Origin: Pseudomonas citronellolis
GTDB lineage: Bacteria > Pseudomonadota > Gammaproteobacteria > Pseudomonadales > Pseudomonadaceae
Direction: 5' to 3'
DNA: 35,675 bases
NCBI RefSeq assembly: GCF_029335315.1
Contig: NZ_JARJLT010000253.1
Coordinates: 1-35,675 of the forward strand
The first letter of the stretch is position 1, and each line of letters begins with the position of its first letter. Made by a program: the position numbers and the translations under genes. The notes beneath the pieces are model-generated. The model saw nothing but the letters and a program-made list of their open reading frames with translations, did not search any database and was not told the DNA's origin. Positions 18,259 through 27,072 of this stretch are shown piece after piece.

Positions 18259-18541
18259 GGCGCTGAAAGCACTGGTTACCGCCGGCAGCGTCCAGCACCT
18301 GCGGGTGACGCGAGGACCAGATGGTGTGGGATGGATGCTGCAAGTGCGTTTCGTCAATGGTACGCACTACGTCACGCTACGCTCGCGCCGCGAGCCCGCG
18401 CGGATCTTCCGCACCCTCGACTCGGCGGCCCGATATTGCGAGAGCCTCGGCCTGTACGAGTTCCACGCAGAACTGCGCTCGAACCCTTCGGTCACTTGCG
18501 ACACGCATGGCTACAAGGGCAAATACCTCGGCGATGCATGA
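18236..18541 (+). CDS. Hypothetical protein resembling ParC-type plasmid/phage accessory proteins
   Basis: A 101-residue soluble protein. The segment WMLQVRFVNGTHYVTLRSRREPARIFRTLDSAARYCESLGLYEFHAEL has the pattern (a strand pair, then L-R-S-x-R-E-P-x-R-x-F-R-x-L-D-x-A-A-R-Y) seen in small proteins on Pseudomonas plasmids and phages, often labelled ParC-family partition-associated. That match is from memory and is weak. Preceded by CGAGGTAAC at 18222-18230, inside the upstream gene. Confidence 0.6.
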   Translation: MSDSISDEALKALVTAGSVQHLRVTRGPDGVGWMLQVRFVNGTHYVTLRSRREPARIFRTLDSAARYCESLGLYEFHAELRSNPSVTCDTHGYKGKYLGDA

Positions 18542-18796
18542 CGGCTCCCGCGGTACTCCCGGTGTGCCCGGACCATGAGTACCCAGGGACCACAGTGATG
18601 CCCGACCGCCGCCCTGGCGATGGTGTCGGGGCGCTCGCGACGGGTGATGCATGCTGTTTCACTCCAGCGTGCGTCGTTGCGCTGCCACCCCTGCGGCCCG
18701 GCGTCCGCGAAAACGCCACGAAACGATTCACTGAACGACAGCGCAGCTGCGCGTGGGCGCGGGCTCGGGCTCGGAGCGTTGCTGCGGACGCCTCGG

Positions 18797-19711
18797 CTAG
18801 CGCCAGGCCTCTTCCTTGTCGTCGGCCTTGCGCTGGCGGTATTCGCCCGGCGCCATGCCGGCGTGGCGGGCGAAGAAGCGGCTGAAGTAGGCCGGGTCCT
18901 TGAAGCCGAGCTGGTAGCAGATTTCGTTCACCGAGCCGCCACCGAACAGCAGCAGGCGCCGCGCTTCCTGCATCAGCCGCTCGTGCACCAGGCGCTTGGA
19001 CGGTAGCCCGGCGACGCGCCGGCAGATGTCGTTGAGGCGCGCCTCGGTGACGCCGATGCGCTCGGCGTAGGACAGCAGCGGCCAGTGCTCGGGGTAGTGC
19101 TGCTCGATCAGTTGGTTGAAACGCTGGAACAGGCGCAGGTCCTCGCGGCGCATCGGCTGCGCCTTCAGCGAGCGCGCAGAGAGGCGCAGCAGGCTGACGA
19201 AGATCAGCCGCACCAGGTCGGCCAGGGCCAGCTCGCGGCCCGGCCGCTGGCCACGGAATTCGTCGCGCAGCAGCTCGAACAGGCCATCTACCCGCGCCAC
19301 CTCGCCGGCCAGGGCCTCGTCCAGGCGCTCGAAGGCCACGCACACGGGAGCGATGTCCGGGCCGGCGGCCAGGCCCTGCTCGGGGGCCAGCAGCGGCCAC
19401 AGCAATTGCTGGCGCACCGTCAGCACATGGCCTTCGGCGTCGTCCTCGGTAACGAAGGCGTGGGGGATGGTCGGCGGGGTCAGGAAGAACAGCGGGCCAC
19501 GGCGGTGGTAGAGCTTCTCGTCGAGGTAGACGCGCACCGAGCCGCTCTTCACGTAGTGCACCTGGAAGAAGCGGTCGTGCCGGTGCACCGGCATGTTGCG
19601 GCCGAAGAAGGCGGCCAGCTTGCCCAGTTCCTCGTAGTGCACCTCGGCCTCGGCATAGCGCAGGTCGTAGACCTGGCCGATGTCGATGTTGGGGATGGGC
19701 GTGCGGGCCAT
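18797..19711 (-). CDS. hpaA: 4-HPA catabolism activator HpaA (AraC family)
   Basis: A 304-residue regulator. The N-terminal cupin effector domain (PVHRHDRFFQVHYVKSGSVRVYLDEKLYHRRGPLFFLTPPTIPHAF) is followed by two C-terminal AraC helix-turn-helix motifs (YAERIGVTEARLNDICRRVAG and SVNEICYQLGFKDPAYFSRFFARHAGMAPGEYR). HpaA activates the 4-HPA hydroxylase genes in response to 4-HPA in E. coli W. It lies 83 bases after hpaR on the same strand and beside the pathway operon. Confidence 0.9.
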   Translation of the reverse strand: MARTPIPNIDIGQVYDLRYAEAEVHYEELGKLAAFFGRNMPVHRHDRFFQVHYVKSGSVRVYLDEKLYHRRGPLFFLTPPTIPHAFVTEDDAEGHVLTVRQQLLWPLLAPEQGLAAGPDIAPVCVAFERLDEALAGEVARVDGLFELLRDEFRGQRPGRELALADLVRLIFVSLLRLSARSLKAQPMRREDLRLFQRFNQLIEQHYPEHWPLLSYAERIGVTEARLNDICRRVAGLPSKRLVHERLMQEARRLLLFGGGSVNEICYQLGFKDPAYFSRFFARHAGMAPGEYRQRKADDKEEAWR

Positions 19712-19794
19712 GGCGAAGCTTCTCGACGGCGGGCGCGCGCCGGGCGCGCGAATCGTGGGCGTGGCCCACTCCTACGGGGGAGGCCGGCGCGCTG

Positions 19795-20217
19795 TCAGGG
19801 CTTGATCTGCTTCAGCTCGTTGAGCAGGCCCAGCAGCTGCTGCAGCTTCTCCTCGCCGAACTGTTCGAGGATACGCCGGTAGTTGTTCTCCATGTCCTCG
19901 CTCATGGCCACGAAGCACTGCTGGCCCTTCTCGCTCAGGCACACCAGCACGCGACGCTGGTCGTGTTCGGACTTCCAGCGGCGCACCAGGCCGTCGCGCT
20001 CCATGCGCGCCAGCACGCCGGTCATGCTCGGCTTGAGGATGCAGGCCTGCTGGGCCAGCTGGTAGATCTCCATCTCGCCCTGCTGGCGCAGGATGCGCAC
20101 GATGCGCCACTGCTGCTCGGTCAGGTCGTGCTGGTTCAGCGAGGGGCGGAAGAAGGCCATGGCGGCTTCGCGGGCCTGCAGCAGGGTGAGGGTCAGGGAC
20201 GGGCGCGGGCTGGACAT
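19795..20217 (-). CDS. hpaR: Homoprotocatechuate operon repressor HpaR (MarR family)
   Basis: A 140-residue MarR-type winged-helix repressor. The start SLTLTLLQAREAAMAFFRPSLNQHDLTEQQWRIVRIL and the DNA-binding part ACILKPSMTGVLARMERDGLVRRWKSEHDQRRV are characteristic of HpaR, which releases DNA on binding 4-HPA-type aromatics. It is divergent from the hpaG1 operon; the shared region holds two operator-like palindromes. A second protein of the same length and layout is encoded at 32753-33175. Confidence 0.93.
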   Translation of the reverse strand: MSSPRPSLTLTLLQAREAAMAFFRPSLNQHDLTEQQWRIVRILRQQGEMEIYQLAQQACILKPSMTGVLARMERDGLVRRWKSEHDQRRVLVCLSEKGQQCFVAMSEDMENNYRRILEQFGEEKLQQLLGLLNELKQIKP

Positions 20218-20404
20218 GTAAATCGGCTACTCGACTGATATTCGGGAAGATTTTAACCAGCATAGCCCCCTTCCAGGCAAACCCCGAATTGCGCCGCCCA
20301 GGCGCCTGGCAGCGACGATCAAGCCCCTGGCAGCGCTGATCAATCCGCGCGACCGTCGGGCTGCTCCAATGCTCCCAGCGAAGTCCGGCCCCGTCCGTGG
20401 AGGC

Positions 20405-20433
20405 TTGACCATAGTTAACATATTAACTATAAC
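20405..20433 (+). promoter_or_regulatory. hpa operon promoter (-35 TTGACC, -10 TATAAC)
   Basis: TTGACC at 20405-20410 and TATAAC at 20428-20433 are separated by exactly 17 bases, which is a near-ideal sigma-70 promoter. It lies 59 bases ahead of the hpaG1 ATG. The spacer is filled by the operator palindrome, so a bound repressor would block RNA polymerase. Confidence 0.75.
20411..20430. promoter_or_regulatory. HpaR operator palindrome 1
   Basis: ATAGTTAACATATTAACTAT is a perfect palindrome of two 8-base arms around CATA. It lies inside the promoter spacer and overlaps the -10. The core GTTAACATATTAAC recurs in sites 2 and 3. MarR proteins bind such dyads. Confidence 0.75.
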
Positions 20434-20447
20434 GCTAACATGTTAAC
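20434..20447. promoter_or_regulatory. HpaR operator-like site 2
   Basis: GCTAACATGTTAAC differs from a perfect GTTAACATGTTAAC palindrome by one base and lies just downstream of the -10, 45 bases before hpaG1. It suggests cooperative binding of two dimers. Confidence 0.6.
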
Positions 20448-20491
20448 GATCGCCGCCCCCGAGGGGCCGGCGGAATCAGGAGAAACGAGCC

Positions 20492-21157
20492 ATGCGTCGT
20501 GCTGTCAGCGAAGCTGCGACCGGCACCCTGTTCGGCGTCGCGCTGAACTACCGGGGCCTGTTGCAGAGCCGGCTGGAGGAATTCCAGCAGCCGCCTTACC
20601 AGAAGCCGCCGGTGAAACCGGTGCTGTTCATCAAGACCCCGAACACCCGCAACGCCGACGGCGCGGCGGTGGTCTACCCCGCCGGCGTCGAACGCCTGCA
20701 GCCCGGCCCGGCGCTGGGCGTGGTGCTGGCCCGCGACGCCAGCCGGGTGAGCGCGGCGCAGGCCATGGACTACGTGGCCGGCTACGTCATCGTCAACGAA
20801 TTCAGCCTGCCGGAAGACAGCTACTACCGCCCGGCGGTCAAGGCCAAGTGCCGCGACGGCTTCTGCCCGCTGGCCGGCGAAGTGGTCGGCCGCGACGAGA
20901 TCGCCGACCCGCACGCCCTGCCGATCCGCCTGCTGGTCAACGGCGAAGTGCGCCAGCAGAACAGCACCGCCAACCTGGTGCGCAGCATCCCGCAGCTGAT
21001 CGCCGAGATCAGCGAGTTCATGACCCTGCACGCCGGCGACGTGCTCATCACCGGCACCCCCGAGGGCCGCGTCGATGTGCAACCGGGCGACGAGGTGGTG
21101 GTGGAGATCGAAGGTCTCGGCCGCCTGGTCAATCACGTCGTGGCGGAGGAAGCCTGA
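20492..21157 (+). CDS. hpaG1: 4-HPA degradation isomerase/decarboxylase, N-terminal-type subunit
   Basis: A 221-residue FAH-fold protein. It corresponds to the N-terminal half of E. coli HpaG (LFGVALNYR, AGYVIVNEFSLPEDSYYRPAVKAKCRDGFCPL), which together with the C-terminal half decarboxylates and isomerises the tricarboxylate intermediate of homoprotocatechuate breakdown. Here the two halves are separate genes, as in other Pseudomonas. It is the first gene of the operon, directly after the HpaR-controlled promoter. Confidence 0.93.
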   Translation: MRRAVSEAATGTLFGVALNYRGLLQSRLEEFQQPPYQKPPVKPVLFIKTPNTRNADGAAVVYPAGVERLQPGPALGVVLARDASRVSAAQAMDYVAGYVIVNEFSLPEDSYYRPAVKAKCRDGFCPLAGEVVGRDEIADPHALPIRLLVNGEVRQQNSTANLVRSIPQLIAEISEFMTLHAGDVLITGTPEGRVDVQPGDEVVVEIEGLGRLVNHVVAEEA

Positions 21158-21158
21158 A

Positions 21159-21932
21159 ATGAAACACGCACGCATCCGCTACCAGGGCGAAGTCCACGCG
21201 GTCACCGTCGAGGCCGATAACGCCGTGCGCCTGGCCGACGGCCGCCTGCTCGGCGAGCACGAGGTGCAGTGGCTGCCGCCGGCCGAAGGGAGCATGTTCG
21301 CGCTCGGCCTGAACTACGCCGACCACGCCGCCGAGCTGGCCTTCAAGGCGCCCACCGAGCCGCTGGCGTTCATCAAGTCGAAAGGCACCTACACCGGCCA
21401 CAACCAGGTCACCTGGCGCCCGGACAACGTCGCCTACATGCACTACGAGTGCGAGCTGGTGGCGGTGATCGGCAAGCCGGCGCGCAACGTCAAGCGCGCG
21501 GACGCCCTCGCCTACCTGGCCGGCTACACCGTCTGCAACGACTACGCCATCCGCGACTACCTGGAAAACTACTACCGCCCCAACCTGCGGGTGAAGAACC
21601 GCGACGCCACCACCCCGGTCGGGCCCTGGATCGTCGACGCCGCCGAGGTGCCCGATCCGTCGAAGCTGACGCTGCGCACCTGGGTCAACGGCGAGCTGAA
21701 GCAGGAGGGCAGCACCTCCGACATGATCTTCGACATCCCCTACCTGATCGAATACTTCTCCAGCTTCATGACCCTGCAGCCGGGCGACATGATCGCCACC
21801 GGCACGCCGGAGGGCCTGGCCGACGTGGTGCCGGGCGATGAAGTGGTGGTGGAAGTGGAAGGCGTCGGCCGCCTGGTCAACCGCATCGTCAGCGAAGCCG
21901 AGTTCTTCGCGTCCCGTATCAACGAGGTCTGA
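21159..21932 (+). CDS. hpaG2: 4-HPA degradation isomerase/decarboxylase, C-terminal-type subunit
   Basis: A 257-residue FAH-fold protein matching the C-terminal half of E. coli HpaG (LFxLGLNYADHAxEL, YMHYECELVAVIGKPARNV with the metal-binding E-x-E, AGYTVCNDYAIRDYLENYYRPNLRVKNRD, GDMIATGTPEGLADVVPGDEVVVEVEGVGRLVNRIV). It starts one base after the hpaG1 stop. A longer frame opens upstream but overlaps hpaG1. Confidence 0.93.
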   Translation: MKHARIRYQGEVHAVTVEADNAVRLADGRLLGEHEVQWLPPAEGSMFALGLNYADHAAELAFKAPTEPLAFIKSKGTYTGHNQVTWRPDNVAYMHYECELVAVIGKPARNVKRADALAYLAGYTVCNDYAIRDYLENYYRPNLRVKNRDATTPVGPWIVDAAEVPDPSKLTLRTWVNGELKQEGSTSDMIFDIPYLIEYFSSFMTLQPGDMIATGTPEGLADVVPGDEVVVEVEGVGRLVNRIVSEAEFFASRINEV

Positions 21933-21934
21933 AC

Positions 21935-23395
21935 GTGATCAAGCACTGGATCGACGGCCGCGAGGTCGAGAGCAAAGAAGTCTTCACCAACTACAACCCG
22001 GCCACCGGCGAGGCCATCGGCGAAGTCGCCAGCGGCGGCACCGAGGAAATCGCCCAGGCCGTCGCGGCGGCCAAGGCGGCCTTCCCGAAATGGGCCAACA
22101 CCCCGGCCAAGGAACGCGCCAGGCTGATGCGCAAGCTGGGCGAGCTGATCGACGCCAACGTGCCGCACCTGGCCGAGCTGGAGACCCTCGACACCGGCCT
22201 GCCGATCCACCAGACGAAGAACGTGCTGATCCCCCGCGCCTCGCACAACTTCGAGTTCTTCGCCGAGGTCTGCACGCGCATGGACGGCCACAGCTACCCG
22301 GTGGACGACCAGATGCTCAACTACACGCTGTACCAGCCGGTGGGCGTGTGCGGCCTGGTGTCGCCGTGGAACGTGCCGTTCATGACCGCCACCTGGAAGA
22401 CCGCGCCCTGCCTGGCCCTGGGCAACACCGCGGTGCTGAAGATGAGCGAGCTGTCGCCGCTGACCGCCAACGAGCTGGGCCGCCTGGCCCTGGAAGCCGG
22501 CATCCCGCCGGGCGTGCTCAACGTGGTGCAGGGCTACGGCGCCAGCGCCGGCGACGCCCTGGTGCGCCACCCGGACGTGCGCGCGATCTCCTTCACCGGC
22601 GGCACCGCCACCGGCCGCAAGATCATGCAGACCGCCGGCCTGAAGAAGTACTCCATGGAGCTGGGCGGCAAGTCGCCGGTGCTGATCTTCGGCGACGCCG
22701 ACCTCGACCGCGCCCTCGACGCCGCGCTGTTCACCATCTTCTCGCTGAACGGCGAGCGCTGCACCGCCGGTAGCCGTATCTTCATCCAGGAGACGGTCTA
22801 CGAGCGCTTCGTCGAGGAGTTCGCCGCCCGCGCCAGGCGCCTGATCGTCGGCGACCCGCAGGACCCGAAGACCCAGGTCGGCTCGATGATCACCCAGGCC
22901 CACTACGACAAGGTCACCGGCTACATCCGCATCGGCATGGAAGAAGGCGCACGCCTGCTCGCCGGCGGCCTGGAACGCCCGGCCAACCTGCCGGCGCACC
23001 TCGCCCGCGGGCAGTTCATCCAGCCCACGGTGTTCGCCGACGTGGACAACCGCATGCGCATCGCCCAGGAAGAAATCTTCGGCCCGGTGGTGTGCCTGAT
23101 GAAGTTCAAGGACGAGGCCGAGGCGCTGCGCCTGGCCAACGACACCGAATACGGCCTGGCCTCGTACATCTGGACCCAGGACATCGGCAAGGCCCATCGC
23201 CTGGCGCGCGGGATCGAGGCGGGCATGGTATTCATCAACAGCCAGAACGTCCGCGACCTGCGCCAGCCGTTCGGCGGCGTGAAGGGCTCGGGCACCGGCC
23301 GCGAGGGCGGCGAATACAGCTTCGAGGTGTTCGCCGAGATCAAGAACGTATGCATATCCATGGGCAGCCACCACATTCCCCGCTGGGGGGTGTAA
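21935..23395 (+). CDS. hpaE: 5-carboxymethyl-2-hydroxymuconate semialdehyde dehydrogenase
   Basis: A 486-residue NAD-dependent aldehyde dehydrogenase that oxidises the ring-cleavage product of homoprotocatechuate. Catalytic Glu242 (MELGGKSPVL) and nucleophile Cys276 (NGERCTAGS) are in place, as are the SPWNVPF and FTGGTATG nucleotide-binding stretches. The start codon is GTG, two bases after the hpaG2 stop; the N-terminus then aligns with the usual length. Third gene of the operon. Confidence 0.95.
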   Translation: MIKHWIDGREVESKEVFTNYNPATGEAIGEVASGGTEEIAQAVAAAKAAFPKWANTPAKERARLMRKLGELIDANVPHLAELETLDTGLPIHQTKNVLIPRASHNFEFFAEVCTRMDGHSYPVDDQMLNYTLYQPVGVCGLVSPWNVPFMTATWKTAPCLALGNTAVLKMSELSPLTANELGRLALEAGIPPGVLNVVQGYGASAGDALVRHPDVRAISFTGGTATGRKIMQTAGLKKYSMELGGKSPVLIFGDADLDRALDAALFTIFSLNGERCTAGSRIFIQETVYERFVEEFAARARRLIVGDPQDPKTQVGSMITQAHYDKVTGYIRIGMEEGARLLAGGLERPANLPAHLARGQFIQPTVFADVDNRMRIAQEEIFGPVVCLMKFKDEAEALRLANDTEYGLASYIWTQDIGKAHRLARGIEAGMVFINSQNVRDLRQPFGGVKGSGTGREGGEYSFEVFAEIKNVCISMGSHHIPRWGV

Positions 23396-23514
23396 GGCGC
23401 GGCCCGATGAGAGCGGCCCGCGAGGCCGCCTGCATCGCCGGCGTGCAGCCAATAACCACAAGAATCCGGGCGTTCCATCGCCGATGCGCGGCGCCCCGCA
23501 CCAGGAGAACCACC

Positions 23515-24438
23515 ATGGGCAAACTCGCTCTGGCTGCCAAGATCACCCACGTTCCCTCGCTGTACCTGTCCGAACTCCCCGGCCCGCGCCAGGGCTGCCG
23601 CCAGGCGGCGATCGACGGCCACCGGGAGATCGGCCGCCGCTGCCGCGAACTGGGGGTGGACACCATAGTCGTGTTCGACACCCACTGGCTGGTCAACGCC
23701 GGCTACCACATCAACTGCGCGCCGCACTTCCAGGGGCTGTACACCAGCAACGAGCTGCCGCATTTCATCGCCAACATGGAGTACGAGTTCCCCGGCAACC
23801 CGGAGCTCGGCCGCATCCTGGCCAAGGGCTGCAACGACCTGGGCGTGGAGGTGCTGGCCCACGACGCCACCACCCTCGGCCCGGAGTACGGCACCCTGGT
23901 GCCGATGCGCTACATGAACGCCGACCGCCACTTCAAGGTGATCTCGGTCTCGGCGCTGTGCACCGTGCACTACCTCAACGACAGCGCGCGCCTGGGCTGG
24001 GCCATGCGCAAGGCGGTGGAAGAGCACTACGACGGCACCGTGGCGTTCTTCGCCAGCGGCTCGCTGACCCACCGCTTCGCCCAGAACGGCCAGGCCCCGG
24101 ACTTCGCCGACAAGGTCTGGAGCCCGTTCCTGGAAACCCTCGACCACCAGGTGGTGGAGATGTGGCAGCGCGGCGACTGGCAGACTTTCTGCGGCATGCT
24201 CCCGGAATACGCCGCCAAGGGCCACGGCGAAGGCTTCATGCACGACACCGCGATGCTCCTGGGCGCGCTCGGCTGGTCCGACTACGACGGCCAGGGCGAA
24301 GTGGTGACGCCCTACTTCGGTTCCTCCGGCACCGGGCAGATCAACGTGGTGTTCCCGGTCACCCCGCAGGACGGCTCGGCGATCCCCGCCGCGCAGGCCT
24401 CCAACCCCGCCGGCAATCCGTCCGGCAGCCGCCTCTGA
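23515..24438 (+). CDS. hpaD: 3,4-dihydroxyphenylacetate 2,3-dioxygenase
   Basis: A 307-residue extradiol dioxygenase of the LigB superfamily, which opens the homoprotocatechuate ring next to the two hydroxyls. Candidate iron ligands are His12 (ITHVPSLY) and His57 (FDTHWLV). The C-terminal FGSSGTGQINVVFPV is typical. The ATG at 23515 follows AGGAG at 23503-23507. The 119-base gap after hpaE is the longest between these early genes, but no promoter or terminator was seen in it. Confidence 0.93.
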   Translation: MGKLALAAKITHVPSLYLSELPGPRQGCRQAAIDGHREIGRRCRELGVDTIVVFDTHWLVNAGYHINCAPHFQGLYTSNELPHFIANMEYEFPGNPELGRILAKGCNDLGVEVLAHDATTLGPEYGTLVPMRYMNADRHFKVISVSALCTVHYLNDSARLGWAMRKAVEEHYDGTVAFFASGSLTHRFAQNGQAPDFADKVWSPFLETLDHQVVEMWQRGDWQTFCGMLPEYAAKGHGEGFMHDTAMLLGALGWSDYDGQGEVVTPYFGSSGTGQINVVFPVTPQDGSAIPAAQASNPAGNPSGSRL

Positions 24439-24448
24439 GGACCGCGCC

Positions 24449-24841
24449 ATGCCGCACTTCATCGCCGAATACACCCACAACATCGCCGAGGAAGCCGACC
24501 TGCCCGGCCTGTTCGAGAAGGTCCACGCCTGCCTCGGCGCCAGCGGCGTATTCCCGCTGGGCGGCATCCGCAGCCGCGCCGTGCGCCTGGACACCTGGCG
24601 CATGGCCGACGGCGCGCACGACTACGCCTTCGTCCACATGACCCTGAAGGTGGGCGCCGGGCGCGACCTGGAGACCCGCCGCCAGGTCGCCGACGCGCTG
24701 TTCGAGGTGATCACCGCGCACTTCGCCGTGCTCCAGGCCCATCGCCTGCTGGCGTTGTCCTTCGAGATGAGCGAGCTGAACGCCGAGCTCAACTACAAGC
24801 GGAACAACGTCCACGCCTTCCTCCAGGGCCAGGCGGGCTGA
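24449..24841 (+). CDS. hpaF: 5-carboxymethyl-2-hydroxymuconate delta-isomerase
   Basis: A 130-residue tautomerase-superfamily enzyme (CHMI). After Met removal the new N-terminal Pro (MPHFIAEYTHNI) is the catalytic base. The conserved R-x-Y/W-R... and YKRNNVHAFLQ C-terminus are present. It converts the muconate intermediate before decarboxylation. It starts 10 bases after the hpaD stop. Confidence 0.93.
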   Translation: MPHFIAEYTHNIAEEADLPGLFEKVHACLGASGVFPLGGIRSRAVRLDTWRMADGAHDYAFVHMTLKVGAGRDLETRRQVADALFEVITAHFAVLQAHRLLALSFEMSELNAELNYKRNNVHAFLQGQAG

Positions 24842-24885
24842 AGCCCGCCGTCCCTCCCGGCCACTCGCAGAACAAAGACAAGACC

Positions 24886-26193
24886 ATGAGCACCGCCACT
24901 CCCGTTACCGCTGCCACCCCGCCGGCCAGCGCCGACGCCACGCACCTGCGAGTCGTCTGGCGGCTGATGCCGCTGCTGCTGGTGTGCTACGTGTTCGCCC
25001 ACCTGGACCGTATCAACATCGGCTTCGCCAAGCTGCAGATGAGCGCCGACCTGCACTTCAGCGACACCGTCTACGGCCTCGGCGCCGGGCTGTTCTTCGT
25101 CGCCTACGCGCTGTTCGGCGTGCCCAGCAACCTGATGCTGGAGCGCGTCGGCCCGCGCCGCTGGATCGCCTTCCTGATGGTGACCTGGGGCCTGCTGTCG
25201 ACCGCCATGCTGCTGGTGCAGAGCGCGGCCGGCTTCTACACGCTGCGCCTGCTGCTGGGGGTCGCCGAAGCCGGCTTCTTCCCCGGCATCCTGGTGTTCC
25301 TCAACCGCTGGTTCCCGGCGCGCCGCCGCGCCGGGGTCACCGCGCTGTTCGCCATCGCCGTGCCCATGGCCGGGGTGATCGGCGGGCCGCTGTCCGGTGG
25401 CATCCTCGAAGGCTTCCACGACTTCCTCGGGCTGCGCGGCTGGCAGTGGATGTTCCTCATCGAGGGCCTGCCGGTGGTGCTGCTCGGCCTGCTGGTCTGG
25501 CGCTGCCTGCCGGAAAGCTTCGAGCGCGTGGCCTGGCTCAGCGACGCGCAGAAGGCCAGCCTGCGCGAGGAAATGCGCGGCGAGGAACAGCGCAAGCAGA
25601 TCACCTCCTTCGCCGGCATCTTCCGCGACCGCCAGGTGTGGCTGCTGGTGGCCATCTACTTCGCGGTGATGCTGGCGGTGAACACCCTGGCGTTCTGGAT
25701 GCCCAGCCTGATCCACGGCGCCGGCATCGGCTCCGACGGCCGCGTCGGCCTGCTCAGCGCCCTGCCCTACCTGGCCGGCTGCGTGTTCATGATCGCCCTC
25801 GGGCGCTCCTCCGACCGCCATCGCGAACGCCGCTGGCACCTCGCCGTGCCGCTGCTGCTGGCCGCCGCCGGCCTGGCGCTGACCGGCCTGCAGCCGGGCA
25901 ACGCGGTGCTGGTGCTCGCCGGCCTGGTGCTCGCCGGGATGGGTGCCAGCGCCGCCCTGCCGATGTTCTGGCAACTGCCGCCGGCCTTCCTCGGCGACCG
26001 CGCCCAGGCCGCCGGCATCGCCCTGATCAGCTCCTTCGGCAGCGTCGCCGCCTTCGCCGCGCCCTACTTCATCGGCTGGATGCGCGACACCACCCACAGC
26101 GCCAGCCTGGCCCTGTTCCTCCTGGCCATCCTCATCGCCCTCGGCGCCGCCCTGGTCCTGCGCACCCCGGCCGCCGTGGTCAACCCCCGCTAA
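24886..26193 (+). CDS. hpaX: 4-hydroxyphenylacetate permease (MFS, anion:cation symporter family)
   Basis: A 435-residue twelve-helix MFS protein of the anion:cation symporter family. The first helix motif YVFAHLDRINIGFAKLQM and the LLGVAEAGFFPGILVFLNRWFP segment are diagnostic of this family. Position inside the pathway operon, between hpaF and hpaH, makes uptake of 4-HPA or a related aromatic acid the natural role. Substrate is inferred from context. Confidence 0.88.
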   Translation: MSTATPVTAATPPASADATHLRVVWRLMPLLLVCYVFAHLDRINIGFAKLQMSADLHFSDTVYGLGAGLFFVAYALFGVPSNLMLERVGPRRWIAFLMVTWGLLSTAMLLVQSAAGFYTLRLLLGVAEAGFFPGILVFLNRWFPARRRAGVTALFAIAVPMAGVIGGPLSGGILEGFHDFLGLRGWQWMFLIEGLPVVLLGLLVWRCLPESFERVAWLSDAQKASLREEMRGEEQRKQITSFAGIFRDRQVWLLVAIYFAVMLAVNTLAFWMPSLIHGAGIGSDGRVGLLSALPYLAGCVFMIALGRSSDRHRERRWHLAVPLLLAAAGLALTGLQPGNAVLVLAGLVLAGMGASAALPMFWQLPPAFLGDRAQAAGIALISSFGSVAAFAAPYFIGWMRDTTHSASLALFLLAILIALGAALVLRTPAAVVNPR

Positions 26194-26205
26194 AGAGAGA
26201 CCGCC

Positions 26206-27009
26206 ATGCTCGACTCGACCCTCATCCAGCAAGCCGCCGCCCGCCTCGACGCCGCCGAGCGCTCGCGCCAGCAGGTGCGGCAGTTCTCCCTCGACTATCC
26301 GGACATCGCCATCGAGGACGCCTACGCCATCCAGCGCGCCTGGGTGGCGCAGAAGATCGCCGACGGCCGCGTGCTCAAGGGCCACAAGATCGGCCTGACC
26401 TCGCGCGCCATGCAGGTCTCATCGAACATCACCGAGCCGGACTACGGCGCGCTGCTGGACGACATGTTCTTCGACGAAGGCAGCGACATTCCCTTCGAGC
26501 GCTTCATCGTGCCGCGCGTGGAAGTGGAGCTGGCGTTCATCCTCGGCAAGCCGCTGAAGGGCCCGAACGTCACCCTGTTCGATGTGCTGGACGCCACCGA
26601 ATGGGTGATCCCGGCGCTGGAGATCATCGACGCGCGCATCCAGCAGCTGGACCCGCAGACCGGCGTCACCCGCAAGGTCTTCGACACCATCTCCGACAAC
26701 GCCGCCAACGCCGGGGTGGTCATGGGCGGGCGCGCCGTGCGGCCGACCGACATCGACCTGCGCCGGGTGCCGGCGATCCTCTACCGCAACGGCGTGATCG
26801 AGGAGTCCGGGGTTTCCGCCGCGGTGCTCAACCACCCGGCCAAGGGCGTGGCCTGGCTGGCCAACAAGCTGGCGCCCTACGACGTCACCCTGGAGGCCGG
26901 CCAGGTGATCCTCGGCGGCTCCTTCACCCGCCCGGTGGCGGCGGCCCCCGGCGACACCTTCCACGTCGACTACGACCAGCTCGGCAGCATTTCCTGCCGT
27001 TTCGTCTGA
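26206..27009 (+). CDS. hpaH: 2-oxo-hepta-3-ene-1,7-dioate hydratase
   Basis: A 267-residue FAH-superfamily hydratase ([37 protein letters not shown], and the metal-binding [10 protein letters not shown]). It adds water to the 2-oxohept-3-enedioate intermediate. It follows the permease gene by 12 bases (AAAGAGAGACCGCC). A dispersed repeat separates it from hpaI. Confidence 0.93.
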   Translation: MLDSTLIQQAAARLDAAERSRQQVRQFSLDYPDIAIEDAYAIQRAWVAQKIADGRVLKGHKIGLTSRAMQVSSNITEPDYGALLDDMFFDEGSDIPFERFIVPRVEVELAFILGKPLKGPNVTLFDVLDATEWVIPALEIIDARIQQLDPQTGVTRKVFDTISDNAANAGVVMGGRAVRPTDIDLRRVPAILYRNGVIEESGVSAAVLNHPAKGVAWLANKLAPYDVTLEAGQVILGGSFTRPVAAAPGDTFHVDYDQLGSISCRFV

Positions 27010-27017
27010 GCCATCCC

Positions 27018-27044
27018 TTGTAGGAGCGAGCTTGCTCGCGAACC
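27018..27044. repeat. GCGAGCTTGCTCGCGAA repeat inside the hpa operon
   Basis: TTGTAGGAGCGAGCTTGCTCGCGAACC is a self-complementary element, the same family as 5245-5272 and 5624-5647. It lies between hpaH and hpaI and may modulate processing or translation of the downstream part of the message. Confidence 0.65.
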
Positions 27045-27072
27045 ACCCACAGGCCCGCTCCGAGGTATACCC

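Noticed and set aside
24793-26385. Reverse-strand open frame (530 codons) opposite hpaX
   Set aside because: Gly/Ala/Gln-rich shadow of the permease gene.
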